NCBI GenBank assembly: GCA_012845835.1
Contig: JABAKD010000006.1
Span: 6,750,318-6,814,317 of the forward strand
DNA length: 64,000 nucleotides
Source: Undaria pinnatifida
Lineage: Eukaryota; Sar; Phaeophyceae; Laminariales; Alariaceae
Direction: 5' to 3'
How positions within the stretch are numbered: the first letter of the stretch is position 1; each line of letters begins with the position of its first letter. Shown piece after piece: positions 1 through 10,549 of this stretch. The translations under genes and the position numbers were made by a program. The notes under the pieces were generated by a model. That model did no database searches. It saw nothing but the letters and a program-made list of their open reading frames with translations, and was not told the DNA's origin.

Positions 1-24
1 GACAACCCTAATATACATATAGTC

Positions 25-70
25 TAATGTTTTACAGCGTCAACCGAGGCCACCTGTTATATGTACTTGT
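25..70 (-). repeat. Fragment of SINE-like repeat (distal end)
   Basis: The stretch with TTTTACAGCGTC and 'aaccgaggcca' matches the distal end of the SINE-like family found whole at 19490-20065 and 53560-54125. Only this end is present. The remaining bases up to about 580 show no gene, and the short open frames there look like chance. Confidence 0.5.
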
Positions 71-583
71 AAACAAGCGCAAAAATCGGCGCGCTTCGCG
101 CGCCTCATTCTTTCCCTTTTTCTTTTTATGGTGCCTCGAGCAAAATATCATATATATATGGTATCCACGGAAACCGTTGTATTCATGGTATTGTATAAAA
201 ATTAGCCGTTTTGTCCCAGACTCGTTGGAGCACTACTATTATTACTATTAATAGAAGTAGCTGGCACCAGGTAGGTGTGATATGCGTGCTGTCGCTGTGG
301 TGCCTGTCTGCTGCTTTTTAAGCCGTTTGCCGGTCAACGGAAGCGCGGTCTTCGTGTTGAGGTATGCTATTGTAACTATAGACGCGTCCGACGATCAAGC
401 AACATCCTTTCAACTGGAATGATTGGTACAAATGATCACGGCTTGAACATCGTAGCACTAGTTGCGGACTACATAATATTACTTGCCTTTTCATTTTTTT
501 CAACACCCCAGAGAATGAATGGTCTGGGCGAAGAATTAGCTGGCACGGGACCACCACGCCTTGAGTTAAAGCTTACCGAGGGA

Positions 584-845
584 CGGGTGCTACGATAGAG
601 GAGCACCCCTTTTTTTTCTTAATTCTACCCCTCAATTCGGGAGCTTAAGACCTCTCCCAAAAGCTAATTTGGAGAAAACACAAAAAAAAATTGCCGGATG
701 AAAAAACTCATGGCTTAGGTACACAACGAAAATCATGCAAAAATAAACGGGGCGTATTTTCGACGATTTTGGGTTGAGGAGCCCCGTCATTCAGAAATAA
801 TTTCCGCCAAAAAAAGGTATACCTCTATCATAGCATGCGTCGGCA
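584..845 (+). mobile_element. MITE-like element with inverted termini (MITE-B family)
   Basis: About 260 bp. The left end reads GCTACGATAGAGG and the right end is its inverted match, ending in ACCTCTATCATAGCATGCG, with T-rich and A-rich inner edges. The body has 'cggggcgtattttcgacgattttggg'-like sequence found again at about 16195-16450, 30868-31130, 33130-33432 and 36350-36625. There is no coding capacity, which fits a non-autonomous DNA transposon. A target-site duplication was not clear. Confidence 0.7.
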
Positions 846-1644
846 TTAGGGTGCCTTCTTTTCGTCGTGGGCATTATATTCGCAGGTACGTGTGTCTTCA
901 GCATGCAGCAGTAGGTGCCGGTACCGGTTCGTGGGTGGGTTGTGGGTCGGTTGGTGGGTGACAATGGGTGTGGTTGACACGTTGTTGTTGTTATTGTGCT
1001 CCGCTGGAGGTGCGACGTACGTAACCATGATTGTGTTCCAAGATGAAAAAAAATAAAGTATGGACCAATTGTCTCTGTTTGCTGGTGTACGTACCAAGCT
1101 GGTACGTACTGCCGTATACTGCTGCTCTGGCGTAGTTCGAGTGCGAAACAACGCATCCGTTTGCTGCTGTACTGTTGTAGCATGGCGAGTGGATGGCTTG
1201 GTTGGTGGGTGGGTGTGTCGTGCGGTACGTGGGAGGTGTTTTGTCGGCGACCTGGAAGCGGATGTCGTGTTGTTGCGGTTGTTGTGTTGTGTGTTGCTTC
1301 CTTTCCTTGCTGCCGAACGCTGATGTTGTGCGGTAGGTTTGTACTGTTCGAGAATCGAGTTGCGCTGAACTCAGCAAGTAATTGAATCTGCATCCACTCT
1401 ATTAATGAGCATGATGACATGTTAGTCACTACAACTTGCTGAACCGTGCGGCGGGACCGGGGGGCTTCCCCGAGGGGAAACTCCCGCCGCGCGCGCGTCG
1501 CCCCCTCATTGGCCGAGGAGGGGTCCCTCGGCTAATCAGATTGGGGCTCGGAAAACGCAGGGATGAAAGCCATGTGCCTATTGTATTATTTTAGGGGGGG
1601 GGAGGGGGGGGGCGTAAATATGATTTTGGGGGGAGGCATACATA
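846..1644. other. Stretch without recognisable gene
   Basis: GT-rich low-complexity DNA. A 212-codon frame on the minus strand and overlapping frames on both strands look like a product of the base composition: they share no motif and differ in every frame. No splice-bounded exon was recognised. Bases 1440-1560 are GC-rich and end in a poly-G run at about 1593-1612. Confidence 0.4.
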
Positions 1645-2230
1645 TTGTAGGGGTTAGGGTTAGGGTTAGAGTTAGGGCTAGAGAGTTAGGATGCCCATGA
1701 TGGCGCGACCACCACGAAAATTGCGCCGTGCCAGTTCCCCCCGCATTGTCCGGTTTATGCCAGGTGTGGCGGACGGCTGCGATACACTGTGCGGAGTGCG
1801 GTGCGGTGTGCGAGGGGTGGGGGGGGGGCATAAAAGTTGGCGGAGGGCGAGTACCTGTTTTTTGGGATTGGGGTCAGGGTTGGGGTTAGGCCTAAAGGTA
1901 GGGCTTGGGTTAGAGTTAAGGTGTCCAGCAGCACGCCCACCACGAAACCCGCGCTGTCAATTGCCCCCGCATGCCCGGTCTGAGCCAGGGTTGGCGCACG
2001 GCTACGAACGTGTGTGCAAAGTGGGGGGCACGGGGGGGGGGGGGGGTGATTGTGTGGGGAGTATAAACAATATTTGGGGTTAGAGTTAGCGTTAGGCTTA
2101 GGGTTAGGGTCAGGGTTAGGGAGTCTAGCACACCCGCCACGAAAATCTCCCTGTGCCAGTCTCCCTCGCATGTCCGGTTTGCGCAAGGGCTGGAGCACGG
2201 CTTCGGTGTGTGAGAGGAGGGGGAGGGGGC
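1645..2230. repeat. Three tandem units each led by telomere-like TTAGGG repeats
   Basis: Three copies of a unit of about 210-220 bp start near 1650, 1860 and 2075. Each begins with degenerate 'gggttagggttagggttag' sequence, continues with a 'ccacgaaa...ccgcatg.ccggt' block of about 150 bp and ends in a G-rich tract. The telomere-like part is imperfect and interstitial. The units abut the C-rich tail of the LINE fragment at 2231. Confidence 0.7.
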
Positions 2231-3175
2231 GTGCTATTGTTGCTTGACTTAGCAATTTGACCATTGACCACGCAACAATTTCGAGACGGAGCACCGTTCC
2301 TCCTGATAGAGACACCTCTAACATTTGGGTGCTTGGTACGTTTCCTCCGTCTATTGTATGTAGTTTTTTTTTTGTTTTTCTCTCATGCCTTTCCTGTTTG
2401 GCCGTCTGTGGTCACCCCCTCTCTACTAGGTAGTGTACCAGACTTCCCCATGTCACACCCGTCTATTTTCTTCATGTGCTCCTCTGACACGTTCCGTTCT
2501 TCCTTGTACAGTTCACATTCTTCCACGATGGGTTCTACTACTCTCGTCTGGGTTGCCCCAAGGGCAGCTCTGTGCGCCTTCTTCCTCCACCCGACTACCG
2601 GTAAACCTCTTCGTTCAAGCGGGTCCAGGTTCCCTACACGAAAACGCCGTTTCGGCGCGTGTTTTCGCGTAGTCCATTGGGCCGTGCAAGTACGTTTTCA
2701 TTCCTCTCTTTTTTCGACAACCTGTATATCTCTTAACTTTTCTTCCTCGTTCAGCTTTCTTTGCGCTGGTCTTTTCCTTTTTCCTGTGCTTTTTTTTACT
2801 TCAATCTTATACCCCCCAAACTTGTCTATGGACAATACCTACTTTTTCGACGACGCTATTCCACCTTATTCTAGCTCGCCCTTTTGTTACTTTCTTCCTT
2901 ACAGCCCCATCAGCTGTTGCTGGCAACCTCTTTTCTGGCATGTTTCTTATTATATACTTATCATTTAAAAAATTTTCACGTCTTGATTTTGGTTTTAAGT
3001 TGGTGCATTCCCAGTTCTGCTCTTAGTCCTGCATACTTGTATTTGAGCATCCTGCTACGTTTGTGGCTGCTGTCATCTGTACTGTTTCCAGCTGCTTTAC
3101 GAACTTCGGCTTCCTTTCCCATGCTCCTCATGAATATTCTAGCTTTGGGACAATCGCATTCATCAGAACGCATTT
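2231..3175 (-). mobile_element. LINE (non-LTR retrotransposon) 3' end, decayed
   Basis: Read on the minus strand this matches the fragment at 18672-19440. Conserved pieces are LRAELGMHQLK and RNMPEKRLPATADGAV at the 5' side, then VEECELYKEERNVSEEH, a 'GVTTDGQTG' stretch, and the terminal block that other copies show as NVGGVSxRSRNGAPSRKG. In LINE ORF2 proteins the CxC...H...C knuckle and the 'ECELYKEER' segment lie C-terminal to the reverse transcriptase. No RT domain is present. Several frame changes and stops make it a fossil. The 3' end borders a C-rich tract (G-rich on plus). Confidence 0.65.
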
Positions 3176-3194
3176 TTTAATCCTAGTGTCAGGG

Positions 3195-3775
3195 GGGGAG
3201 GGGGAGGGGGGGGGGGAGGGGAGGGGGGAGGGGGGGGGCGGGGGGGGGCTGTCATCGCATCACGCATAGCCGCAGCCTTGAGACTATTGACTCTCGCACC
3301 CCCCCAATGTCAGAGGGAGCACGTAAGGCTTTCACCGATCAGACTGACACCTCTTGCACCCAGCCCGTGGGAGAAGGCAAACATTTCATTTCCATGGCAG
3401 CCCCATGTTTAGAAGCGTTGAATCGACCTTTCCTCAGCTTCGACGGCAAGGTTGAGACAAGCTTGACTACAGTGACGCTGTGCCGCGTCCCCAAATGTGC
3501 GGCTTGTGCCAGGATCGGAGCACGGCTTCGAAGGAGTGTGCGATAAGTGGGGGCAGGGAGGGGGAGTGTACTCGTTTCATGCATCGCCGTAGTCTTAAAG
3601 ACCATTGACCGTCGATCCCTACAAATGCCGGGACGGAGAACGTCGGGCTTTCACCGACCAGGCTGACATCGCGTGTACCAAGCGCGAGACGCCGCCGCGA
3701 GGTGTTCGACGAGTCGCATGAAGAGTGAGTTGCATCCTATATACTAAGAACCACTTGTGAGGCAGACTTCCGCGC
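3195..3775 (-). repeat. Two divergent copies of the SINE-like repeat with poly-G borders
   Basis: A G-rich tract (3190-3250) precedes a diverged copy (about 3250-3540). A second, better copy (about 3575-3770) shows the family landmarks: 'tcgccgtagtc', 'gaccattgacc', 'tgccgggacgga', 'ggctttcaccgaccaggc' and 'gaggcagacttcc'. The segment at about 3475-3560 resembles the block between telomere-like units at 1650-2230. Confidence 0.55.
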
Positions 3776-5330
3776 GGGGTAGGGGGGGGGCATAACTGCT
3801 AGCGGAATCCCCATTTTAACTCTTGTTCTACTGCAAAAAATGACCCAACACTAAAAGGCGAAGTGTTTCGTGCCCAAAAACGTAGGGAAAAGTGTTCCGA
3901 TAGAGATGCAGCCATTTTTGGCCAAACTTTTTTCTGAAAAAAAGGCGCTCCTTACGACCAAATGTCGTCTCGGCCTCATTCTTCTTTTTGCGATATTTTT
4001 TCGGAGTCATCCCACCGCTGGGGTGCAGCCGAAGTTTCTGAGCCCCACAACATGGGGGAGCTCAAAATCTCACCCGAAGCGTGGCCTCGAAGACGACCCA
4101 TCCTACTTTCTGGAGATCCTCGCTTGAAAGCGATTCTATCTCATACCATCTTGACCCAAAAAAAAACTGATCTTACTTAAGCAAGCCGAAAGTGCAATCT
4201 GATGAAAGGAACCCGTGTTCCAGGTGGTACAAAACAGTAACTTTTCTAAACAAGAACGGCGTGACAAAAAAAAAAACTGACGATTTTTGGTCAAGGCGTC
4301 TCGTCATTCAAAAAAAAAAAAAAAAAACATACCCAAAAAATGGTATACCTCTATCGTGCAGCCCAACCAAGATTTGCGCTAGTCCTGGAACGAAGAACAT
4401 ACCTCGTAAATTGATTCATAGTAACCGGTAGGTCCAGGCTTGAGGAGCTCGCCCCGGTCAAAAAATATTTTCCCAAAAAACTGGAACCCCCTACCGTTGG
4501 ACAACTCTTCGTCGCATACCTAGGCCGACTGATATTACGATACCCCCCGCCCTCCCCGCCCCCCCCCCCAAAAAAACGACTTTCTTAAACGAACGTTTCG
4601 TGGCTCCTCGACCCGAGGAAGGATGCCACGGGCGGGGGGGGGGGGGGGGGACAAGATATATTTTCTTGTTTGCAAAGGACTACCGAACGATAACGTCCGG
4701 GTAGCAAGGGGCACCGTACTTCAGGAGATACGGCTGTGGGCTGTTTTCGAACCCGGCGATTCGTTGAATCCAAATTTAGGGGAAGGGGGGGGGGGGGGGG
4801 GGCTACGGTAAAACGACACGGCCATGGGACTTTCGTCGTCGGGTTGCGTGATATTTTTCGCCAACTCTGGTGTTTGCGAAGTCCCCGAGTGAGAAAGGGG
4901 CTTCATGAAAAACAGGGTGCACGTCTATCGTGTAGTCTTGTGTGTAACACGCGCGCCGACATTGATGCGAAAACTCACCAGATCTGCACAAGTCCCACCT
5001 CGTCTCTCGGGGGGGGGGGGGGGGGGCGTGTACTCATTGGTTGCTTGCCTTGTCATTTTACCATCAGAATGGCCCCGATACTGAACACAGAAAACCAAAC
5101 TCGAGGGCGGATCGGAATGAAAAGTAAAAAAGTCGCAGAAGAATTGATGTCACGATCCGTGACCAAGAAAAACGGAAAAAGCGTGATTTTTTTCCAAGAG
5201 AAGGTGCCATATATATGCCGCTAATTTTACAAATCTAACATGAATCATGTTGGGGGGGGGGGGGGGTTAATCGCGGTGAAATCATCGCGTTTTTATTTTT
5301 TCGCCGTGAATCGTGATCGTTTGCGTTCGT
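3776..5330. other. Non-genic stretch with repeat pieces and poly-G runs
   Basis: Contains MITE-B-like pieces (about 4190-4360), a reversed fragment of a dispersed repeat also at 10550-10825 and 26030-26300 (about 4575-4755), five long poly-G runs on the plus strand (near 4635, 4785, 5010, 5250, plus C-runs near 4560), and a short LINE 3' tail (about 5015-5070, minus). No exon was recognised. If the protease gene ends inside the window, its last WSC exon should lie here, but no CGG-type WSC terminus was seen. Confidence 0.4.
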
Positions 5331-5335
5331 TCGGG

Positions 5336-5432
5336 GTGGACTTAACTCCTTTAAAGCCAGCCCCAAAGCCCCTCCCTGCACTAATTCCAAGTAGTTTGCC
5401 CCCAAGACGGGTTTCCAGTTGTAAAAGGCGTT
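5336..5432 (+). repeat. Short dispersed repeat (about 90 bp, 'agccccaaa...gtaaaggcgtt')
   Basis: Contains 'agccccaaagcccctccc', 'actaattccaagta', 'gggtttccagttgtaaa' and 'ggcgtt'. The same block recurs at about 28858-28955, 31300-31395, 31488-31582, 53165-53250 and 61855-61942, and in altered form at 32795-32980. No coding frame is conserved. Confidence 0.6.
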
Positions 5433-5502
5433 GAGGAGCCATTCAATTTTAGGGAGGAAACTATAATAATGAAGCTCGCAATGCGAAGTAAGAGGGACTC
5501 AC

Positions 5503-5713
5503 TAGGTCGCACAAGTCATCCCCGACCGCCCTCTCGGGGTCTGGCAGAACGTCGCCACACTGGCAGAGAAAGCCGAACTCGAGCGCGAAGTAGGCGTACC
5601 CGGCGTCTTCGCAGTGAACGTCGCAAGACTCTTGCGTTGTGAACTGGGGATCGATGACCGGAATGTTGGCCATCTCGAAGTCAGACAGAGTCTCGTTGTA
5701 GCACCCCTCATAG
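5503..5713 (-). CDS. Protease gene, exon 12: first part of WSC domain 2
   Basis: Acceptor CAG at 5716-5714 and donor GTGAGT at 5502. In the phase left by exon 11 it reads YEGCYNETLSDFEMANIPV, continuing through CDVHCEDAGYAYFALEFG and CQCGDVLPDPERAVGDD. The spacing YxGCY...C..xC...YxYFALE.G..CQCG is the WSC pattern; WSC domains are Cys-rich and linked to carbohydrate binding in yeast Wsc sensors. The exon ends in phase 0 and the last third of the domain (C...CGG) is missing from the window as far as I can see. Confidence 0.85.
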
Positions 5714-5734
5714 CTGCGTTTTCAGTGCATGAGC

Positions 5735-5812
5735 ATGGAACGGGACGGGACGGGACATGGCGGGACGGGACGGATGGGACGGAACGGGGCGGGATGGGAT
5801 GGCGCGGGACGT
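5735..5812 (+). repeat. GGGAC-type pentanucleotide microsatellite
   Basis: Imperfect run of GGGAC units in the intron just upstream (minus sense) of exon 12. Variants include GGGAT and GGAAC. Confidence 0.85.
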
Positions 5813-6094
5813 CCGTACAGTGTATAGGCCTACGAATAAGAGAAAACCCAATAAAAACATCAGCAGGCTCACGTTTAAGGGGAAGGTAAGAAATATCGTA
5901 TACACACATGGCTTGATAAATCTTGTTCAGCAGCAAGCGCTAAACTAGATGCCCTATATTGGTGTGGCGTATGACTATGAGACGAGACGAAGGCACAGTC
6001 TAGGTTCACCACGAACAAGAAACAGTTGAACAGGAACGCCAAGGTAACTTTTTTTGGCAGACGCGGAGATTTTGGATGAAGATGCTGGGGGAAT

Positions 6095-6165
6095 CGATGC
6101 CCGGGAGATCCGTCGTCTCGACGCGGCGAGCGTCTTGTTGTAGCACCACTCCCAGCTGAGCGAAT
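6095..6165 (-). pseudogene. Echo of exon 12 (5' edge of WSC domain 2)
   Basis: On the minus strand a CAG acceptor at 6158-6156 is followed by WEWCYNKTLAAS, against YEGCYNETLSDF in the real exon. Similarity fades after about 60 bases. The acceptor survives, but the reading frame does not continue like the real exon. It lies about 440 bp upstream of exon 12 inside the same intron. Confidence 0.7.
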
Positions 6166-6754
6166 ACGCGGTGCACAGCCATGAGACGCGACGGCGGTAC
6201 AGTAAACCCCCGCTTTAGCGCTCCCGTCGGAAAAAATGCGATAACTGCAAACGAATAATTACACCGATGCCTAACCGGAGGCAGGTACCAGGGTATATAG
6301 GAGCGGGTGAAACATCGTGCATAAGTTTCCTTTTTTTATATTTTCCTCGGGTTTCTTGCTGGAAACGGTTACGACTGATCAAAATCAAAAGCTCATGCGG
6401 CACGTTGCCGAATGAATAAATTATCCTGTCCACCCAAATAGATAAACAATATGCCGGGGTTCAGGCTGGCTGGGCTCAATCATGGGGAGAAGAATCTCGA
6501 CAGCCGTGCTGCCATCAGGATGGGAGAAGAGAAGAAGATGTAGATATTATCACTGATATATATATTAAAGGACACCACACACCCTGGCAACATCTGGGAG
6601 ACTCAGCCACATATCTTCAAAGAGTAATACGTCCGTAACAACGCGCGACCGGAGAATCACGCAATCTTGCAGAAAGATGAAAATCGACCGTTACAATTGA
6701 TCGAACTCACACAGCCGACGTATATCGAAACAATTCTATGAAGCAGCGCTGTCA

Positions 6755-6840
6755 ACCGTAGTTCTCACTGTGGTACCTGGGGGTTAGTGCTAGGGTCGGT
6801 ACCCTCGTCCGTTAATCTTGAACACCCCAACATAATTAAA
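6755..6840 (-). pseudogene. Echo of exon 11 (3' edge) with its donor
   Basis: Minus strand: VGVFKINGRG corresponds to IGVFRIKNED of exon 11, and both continue to a CCACAGTGAG donor (echo donor GTGAGA near 6756). The 3' half is altered to TTAGGG-like sequence and carries stops. It lies about 300 bp downstream of exon 11 in the intron. Confidence 0.7.
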
Positions 6841-6859
6841 AAAAAAGCATTCCAAGGCT

Positions 6860-7085
6860 GCGGTAGGACTTTTCACACCTCTGATGGCGGTAGCTCGGGG
6901 TCGCTCGCGCGAGAGCCCCCCCCCCCCCTGTTCCTTCCATCTTGTTTTGGTTTTTGATATATGAAACCGGAATGGAATAGAATGGTAAGCTACGCTGCGC
7001 CAAGCAGAAATTGCCTTAGGCCTTTGTTTCAGTGGGGTGCAGGGGTTACTCGGGCGAGTGGCTCAAACCCGGCAGCGAAAAAAGA
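6860..7085. repeat. Dispersed repeat with CTCGCGCGAG ends (about 215 bp)
   Basis: Starts near 'ggggtcgctcgcgcgag', has a C-run, 'gaaaccg', 'ggtaagctacg.tgcgcca', and ends 'tcgggcgagtggctcaaaccc'. A second copy is at 17930-18145 and a reversed, diverged copy at about 21700-21900. Ends are partly inverted, as in a small DNA transposon, but this is tentative. Confidence 0.55.
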
Positions 7086-7133
7086 GGGGTATGATGCTAC
7101 AAGGCCGTAGCCTTGATCAGTAACAGCACTCAC

Positions 7134-7329
7134 TGTGGCATTTGGGCGTTGACGTTCGGATCGATGTCCTCGTTCTTAATCCTGAACACCCCGATCGCTT
7201 CCTTTCCTCCGCATGTGGCCGTCGGGTCTCCCTCGCATGGCATATCGCATTTCGACCTTGCTAGCTCGCCCAGACGCTCGTACTGCTCACTATCCATCGC
7301 ACAGTAGCATTGTTTCCCTTCCTCCACAC
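7134..7329 (-). CDS. Protease gene, exon 11: end of WSC domain 1
   Basis: Acceptor TTAG at 7333-7330, donor GTGAGT at 7133. Joined to exon 10 it reads FFGVEEGKQCYCAMDSEQY..., then CDMPCEGDPTATCGGKEAI and GVFRIKNEDIDPNVNAQMP. The 'G.EEGKQCYC', 'C..PC.GD...TCGG..A..VF' pattern is the second half of a WSC domain. The exon ends in phase 2 and joins exon 12 to give MPHYEGCYNE, so about 13 residues link the two WSC domains. Confidence 0.9.
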
Positions 7330-7489
7330 CTAACGAGGAAGTGACCACAATGATAAATTCTTGCTTCGTTGTTGCACCTTGATTCTTGCTGCGTTATAAC
7401 ATCATCGTTTGCCAGAAGGACGTCGCCATATGCTAGTGACATAATTTTAGTGCTCATACTGGCTGACAACTCTAGCGATCGCGCGCCCA

Positions 7490-7662
7490 CACGCTCTCCG
7501 AAATACTCGAAGAACGTCTCCAGATTCTAGCTCAAACCGAAAATCTTGACGGAAATCTCCAGAGTATAGTGATTTTTAATGGTAAAGTTAATCGAAAACT
7601 TCAACGGCCGCTCACACTCATACACTCGCCGAATAAACTTGAATGGCATTCCAGATTATAGC
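7490..7662 (-). pseudogene. Three to four tandem echoes of exon 10 (3' edge)
   Basis: The plus strand shows 'ccgaaatactcgaagaacg', 'accgaaaatcttgacgg', 'aatcgaaaacttcaacgg' and 'gccgaataaacttgaatgg' at about 7498, 7545, 7585 and 7630. All resemble 'accgaaaaacttgaaggac' at the 3' end of exon 10 (8519 up), and three also keep the 'cagattctagc' part. Spacing is about 45 bp. The donor positions have drifted away from GTGAG. Confidence 0.65.
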
Positions 7663-7732
7663 GGGGCTGTTTTGAGCAGGACTTTTAATGGGTAATGATC
7701 CGATCCGCGGGTCGGGTCAGTAGATTTGCAAA

Positions 7733-8350
7733 GTCGGGTCGGTTTGGGTCGGTTTGGGTCGGTTTGGGTCGGGTCGGGTCGGATCGGGTCGGATCGGATC
7801 GGGTCGGGTCGGGTCGGGTCGGGTCGGGTCGGGTCGGGTCGGGTCGGGTCGGGTCGGGTCGGGTCGGGTCGGGTCGGGTCGGGTCGGGTCGGGTCGGGTC
7901 GGGTCGGGTCGGGTCGGGTCGGGTCGGGTCGGGTCGGGTCGGGTCGGGTCGGGTCGGGTCGGGTCGGGTCGGGTCGGGTCGGGTCGGGTCGGGTCGGGTC
8001 GGGTCGGGTCCGGTCGGGTCGGGTCGGGTCGGGTCCGGTCAGGTCGGGTCGGGTCGGATCGGGTCGGGTCGGGTCGGGTCGGGTCCGGTCGGGTCGGGTC
8101 GGGTCGGGTCAGGTCGGTTCGGGTCGGGTCGGGGCGGGTCCGGTCGGGTCCGGTCGGGTCGGGTCGGGTCGGGTCGGGTCGGGTCGGGTCGGGTCGGGTC
8201 GGGTCGGGTCGGGTCGGGTCGGGTCGGGTCGGGTCGGGTCGGGTCGGGCCGGGTCGGATCCGATCGGGTCAGGTCGGATCGGATCGGGTTGGGTACGGTC
8301 GGGTTGGATACGGTCGGGTCGGATCGGATCGGGTTGGGTACGTCGGGTTG
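7733..8350 (+). repeat. (GGGTC)n pentanucleotide array
   Basis: About 600 bp of GGGTC units with scattered variants (GGATC, GGGTCC, GGTTT). Long open frames of Gly-Ser-Gly-Arg-Val repeats exist in all three plus frames, and complementary Arg-Pro-Asp-Pro-Thr frames on minus, because a 5-bp unit without stops is open everywhere; none should be called a gene. It sits inside intron 10 of the protease gene. Confidence 0.95.
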
Positions 8351-8519
8351 AGCCACCCATCTCTGAGATACTTAGCCTGCCGTCCCGAGCCGACCCGACT
8401 CATGAGTTGTCGAAGACCTCCTTCCCCGACCCGACTCGGCCCGCGAGATTTGAAAAGCTCCTGACCCGTGGAAAGCCCTGGTTAAGTTTATTTGGTGGGT
8501 CTACATGCTGTGATCTCAC

Positions 8520-8632
8520 CGAAAAACTTGAAGGACGTGTCGAGATTGTAGCAGTAGGCCATGCAGTTGTCCTGGGTCATGCCGATGGTGACGCCCTCTA
8601 TAGCAGGCATGTCTTTTTTGTTCGTCATCACG
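8520..8632 (-). CDS. Protease gene, exon 10: middle of WSC domain 1
   Basis: Acceptor TGTGTAG (8639-8633), donor GTGAGAT at 8519. It reads VMTNKKDMPAIEGVTIGMTQ then DNCMAYCYNLDTSFKFFG. This acceptor was chosen because its phase matches exon 9 (AG plus C gives Ser) and because the exon then joins exon 11 in frame as FFGVEEGKQC. A nearer AG at 8614-8613 would break the phase. The CMAYCY pair corresponds to the second and third WSC cysteines. Confidence 0.85.
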
Positions 8633-8759
8633 CTACACAGCGTTGGAAAAACAATAATACAGCACACAATGCAGGAGACGGAGGAAGGGGGGAGGGAATC
8701 ACATGTACTCGATGGCGTTAACAGTCAGGACACCCTGCAGTTCGAATTTACAAAAAAAA

Positions 8760-9612
8760 AACAGAAAAAAAAACTCAAGAGACGGTCGGGGCGGGGGGAG
8801 GGGAAGGGGGGCTGTATTCCATCGTTTGAGGCGATGAGCGCGCCTTATCGTAAGGGCGCCCCGATTTTTTTTGACACCCCTCGTGCTGAAGAGGCCTACT
8901 CCTGCACACCTCGCTCAAGCCAATACCAGGAAGAAATTTAAAAAATGAAAGCGTGACCCGGTGACCAACCCCATGGCCTGGACAGACGCATGCTAAGAGA
9001 GAGGTGCACAGTTTTCTTTCTGAGGAGACCCCTTCCTCACTTAACCAACCTTCAATTCCCAATTGCTTTTCCTAGTCTACCCCCAAATGTTTCGTGCCCA
9101 TTTCGGGACTGCGGCGCTAAAAGGGTTCAGGAGCTCTAGACTTTCTTCACCGAAAAAACTGATTTGACGAAAAATGAAAAAAAAGTGTGCCTAATCGTCT
9201 CGATTTCGTTCTATGCTGTAGACGCTCGGGAGATTCTGGCTGCTGCCTGGTGGTTCTGGCCGCGTTGTCTTTTCTACCACTTGTCATCTATTGAGCCCAA
9301 GGTGCTGATACGTCTGCGACTACTGGCCAACATGACTGATTTGCTGATATCTCCCGATATGCCATGTCGTTGGTCTACTCCTGTGATCAGGAGGGCACAA
9401 GCTCTACCGTCAACGCGTAACGAGGGGCGAAAACAAAACTTGTCCGATGAACAACACCAAGGCCTGGATGCTACTGCAGGTTCACAACGAAAAATATTGC
9501 GTAAAAAAACAAAATGGTGTATTTCCGACAAATTTTGACAAGGAAATCCGTCATTCGGAAAACGTTTTCGCCAAAAAACGGTATACCTCTGCCGTAGCAC
9601 GCGTCGACATGT
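8760..9612. repeat. Intronic stretch with MITE-B remains
   Basis: Holds poly-A and G-rich runs (8750-8810) and, at about 9480-9612, the right half of a MITE-B copy ending 'ggtatacctctgccgtagcacgcg'. A possible left part near 9100-9200 is too diverged for a firm border. No exon was seen. Confidence 0.4.
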
Positions 9613-10104
9613 AACGAATTCCTGGCATAAGTTGTTGTGAGACAACAACGGTGTATACATTTTTTGAAACAACAGATGGTGTTCCGGCAGCATTTTGGTA
9701 GTTCCTCGGAGGACGCCGCAAGTGGGGACTGTGTTCGCTTACAAGCTAGGGTGTGTTTTAGGCGTAGACACGTACGCTCGCGTTCGCAAAAAATATACGC
9801 GCCGTTCGCGTTGTGGTTTTTGCCGTTCGCGGAAATTAAAAGTTGCGTCTGGTGGGAGCATGTATACATTGGAAACTACTCTTATTCTACTCTTTTTATT
9901 TGTTGAGTACCACATCAGCTTGTTCCAAGCCCTGCGTTACGGGCTTTTTTTTCAAGATCTGTGGTTGCTGTTCGCGGATGCCGTTCGCACTTTTTACCGA
10001 AGTTCGCGCGAAACGGGCGATGTTCACACGCTTGTTAGCCGTAAGAATCATACCTGCGTAAAACAATTCCGCTTCTGTTGTAGCACGCGCGGGCATCAAA
10101 ACGT

Positions 10105-10230
10105 CAATTCAACCTCACCGCGATTGACCTCTTCATGCAACCTCGCCGCGAGTGACCTTCATGTGTAACCTCACCGCGCCTGGCCTCTATACGTGCAACC
10201 TCACCACGATTGACCTCTTGTCGCATAATA
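10105..10230 (+). repeat. Four tandem 29-30 bp repeats
   Basis: Units near 10109, 10138, 10167 and 10197 share 'aacctcaccgcgattgacct'-like sequence. The array lies in the intron between exons 9 and 10. Confidence 0.8.
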
Positions 10231-10549
10231 CGTCGTGTTCTAAAATCATTACGAGCGAATGCGGCGTTTCCAATGTTACGCCGCCCAAAAATAAATACAG
10301 ACTCCTTTTCGCATTGCTGAAGCCGGATTATTCGACCACCAACACCGCCGTCGACCTCTGACGCGAATATCAAGGCAACGGTGGGGGGGGCTCGCGTCTG
10401 AGTGTGTCACGTTCCAAAGGCACAGGGTTACTCGCGCGAGTGCCTGCCTGGGTTTTGCAATCTTAAGCCTTTTTTTGTGCTTTTCGGTTTCGCTTGATAC
10501 GCTGCGCCACCAAGGTACGTTCATGTCGGGTTTTTTTTGCACCGTGAAG

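Noticed and set aside
791-1429. 212-codon minus-strand frame
   Set aside because: GT/CA-rich low complexity, several overlapping frames, no motif and no splice context.
7695-8721. Open frames of 218, 236 and 331 codons rich in Gly-Ser-Gly-Arg-Val
   Set aside because: They come from the stop-free GGGTC pentanucleotide, open in all frames and on both strands; only the last part of the longest covers exon 10, on the wrong strand.
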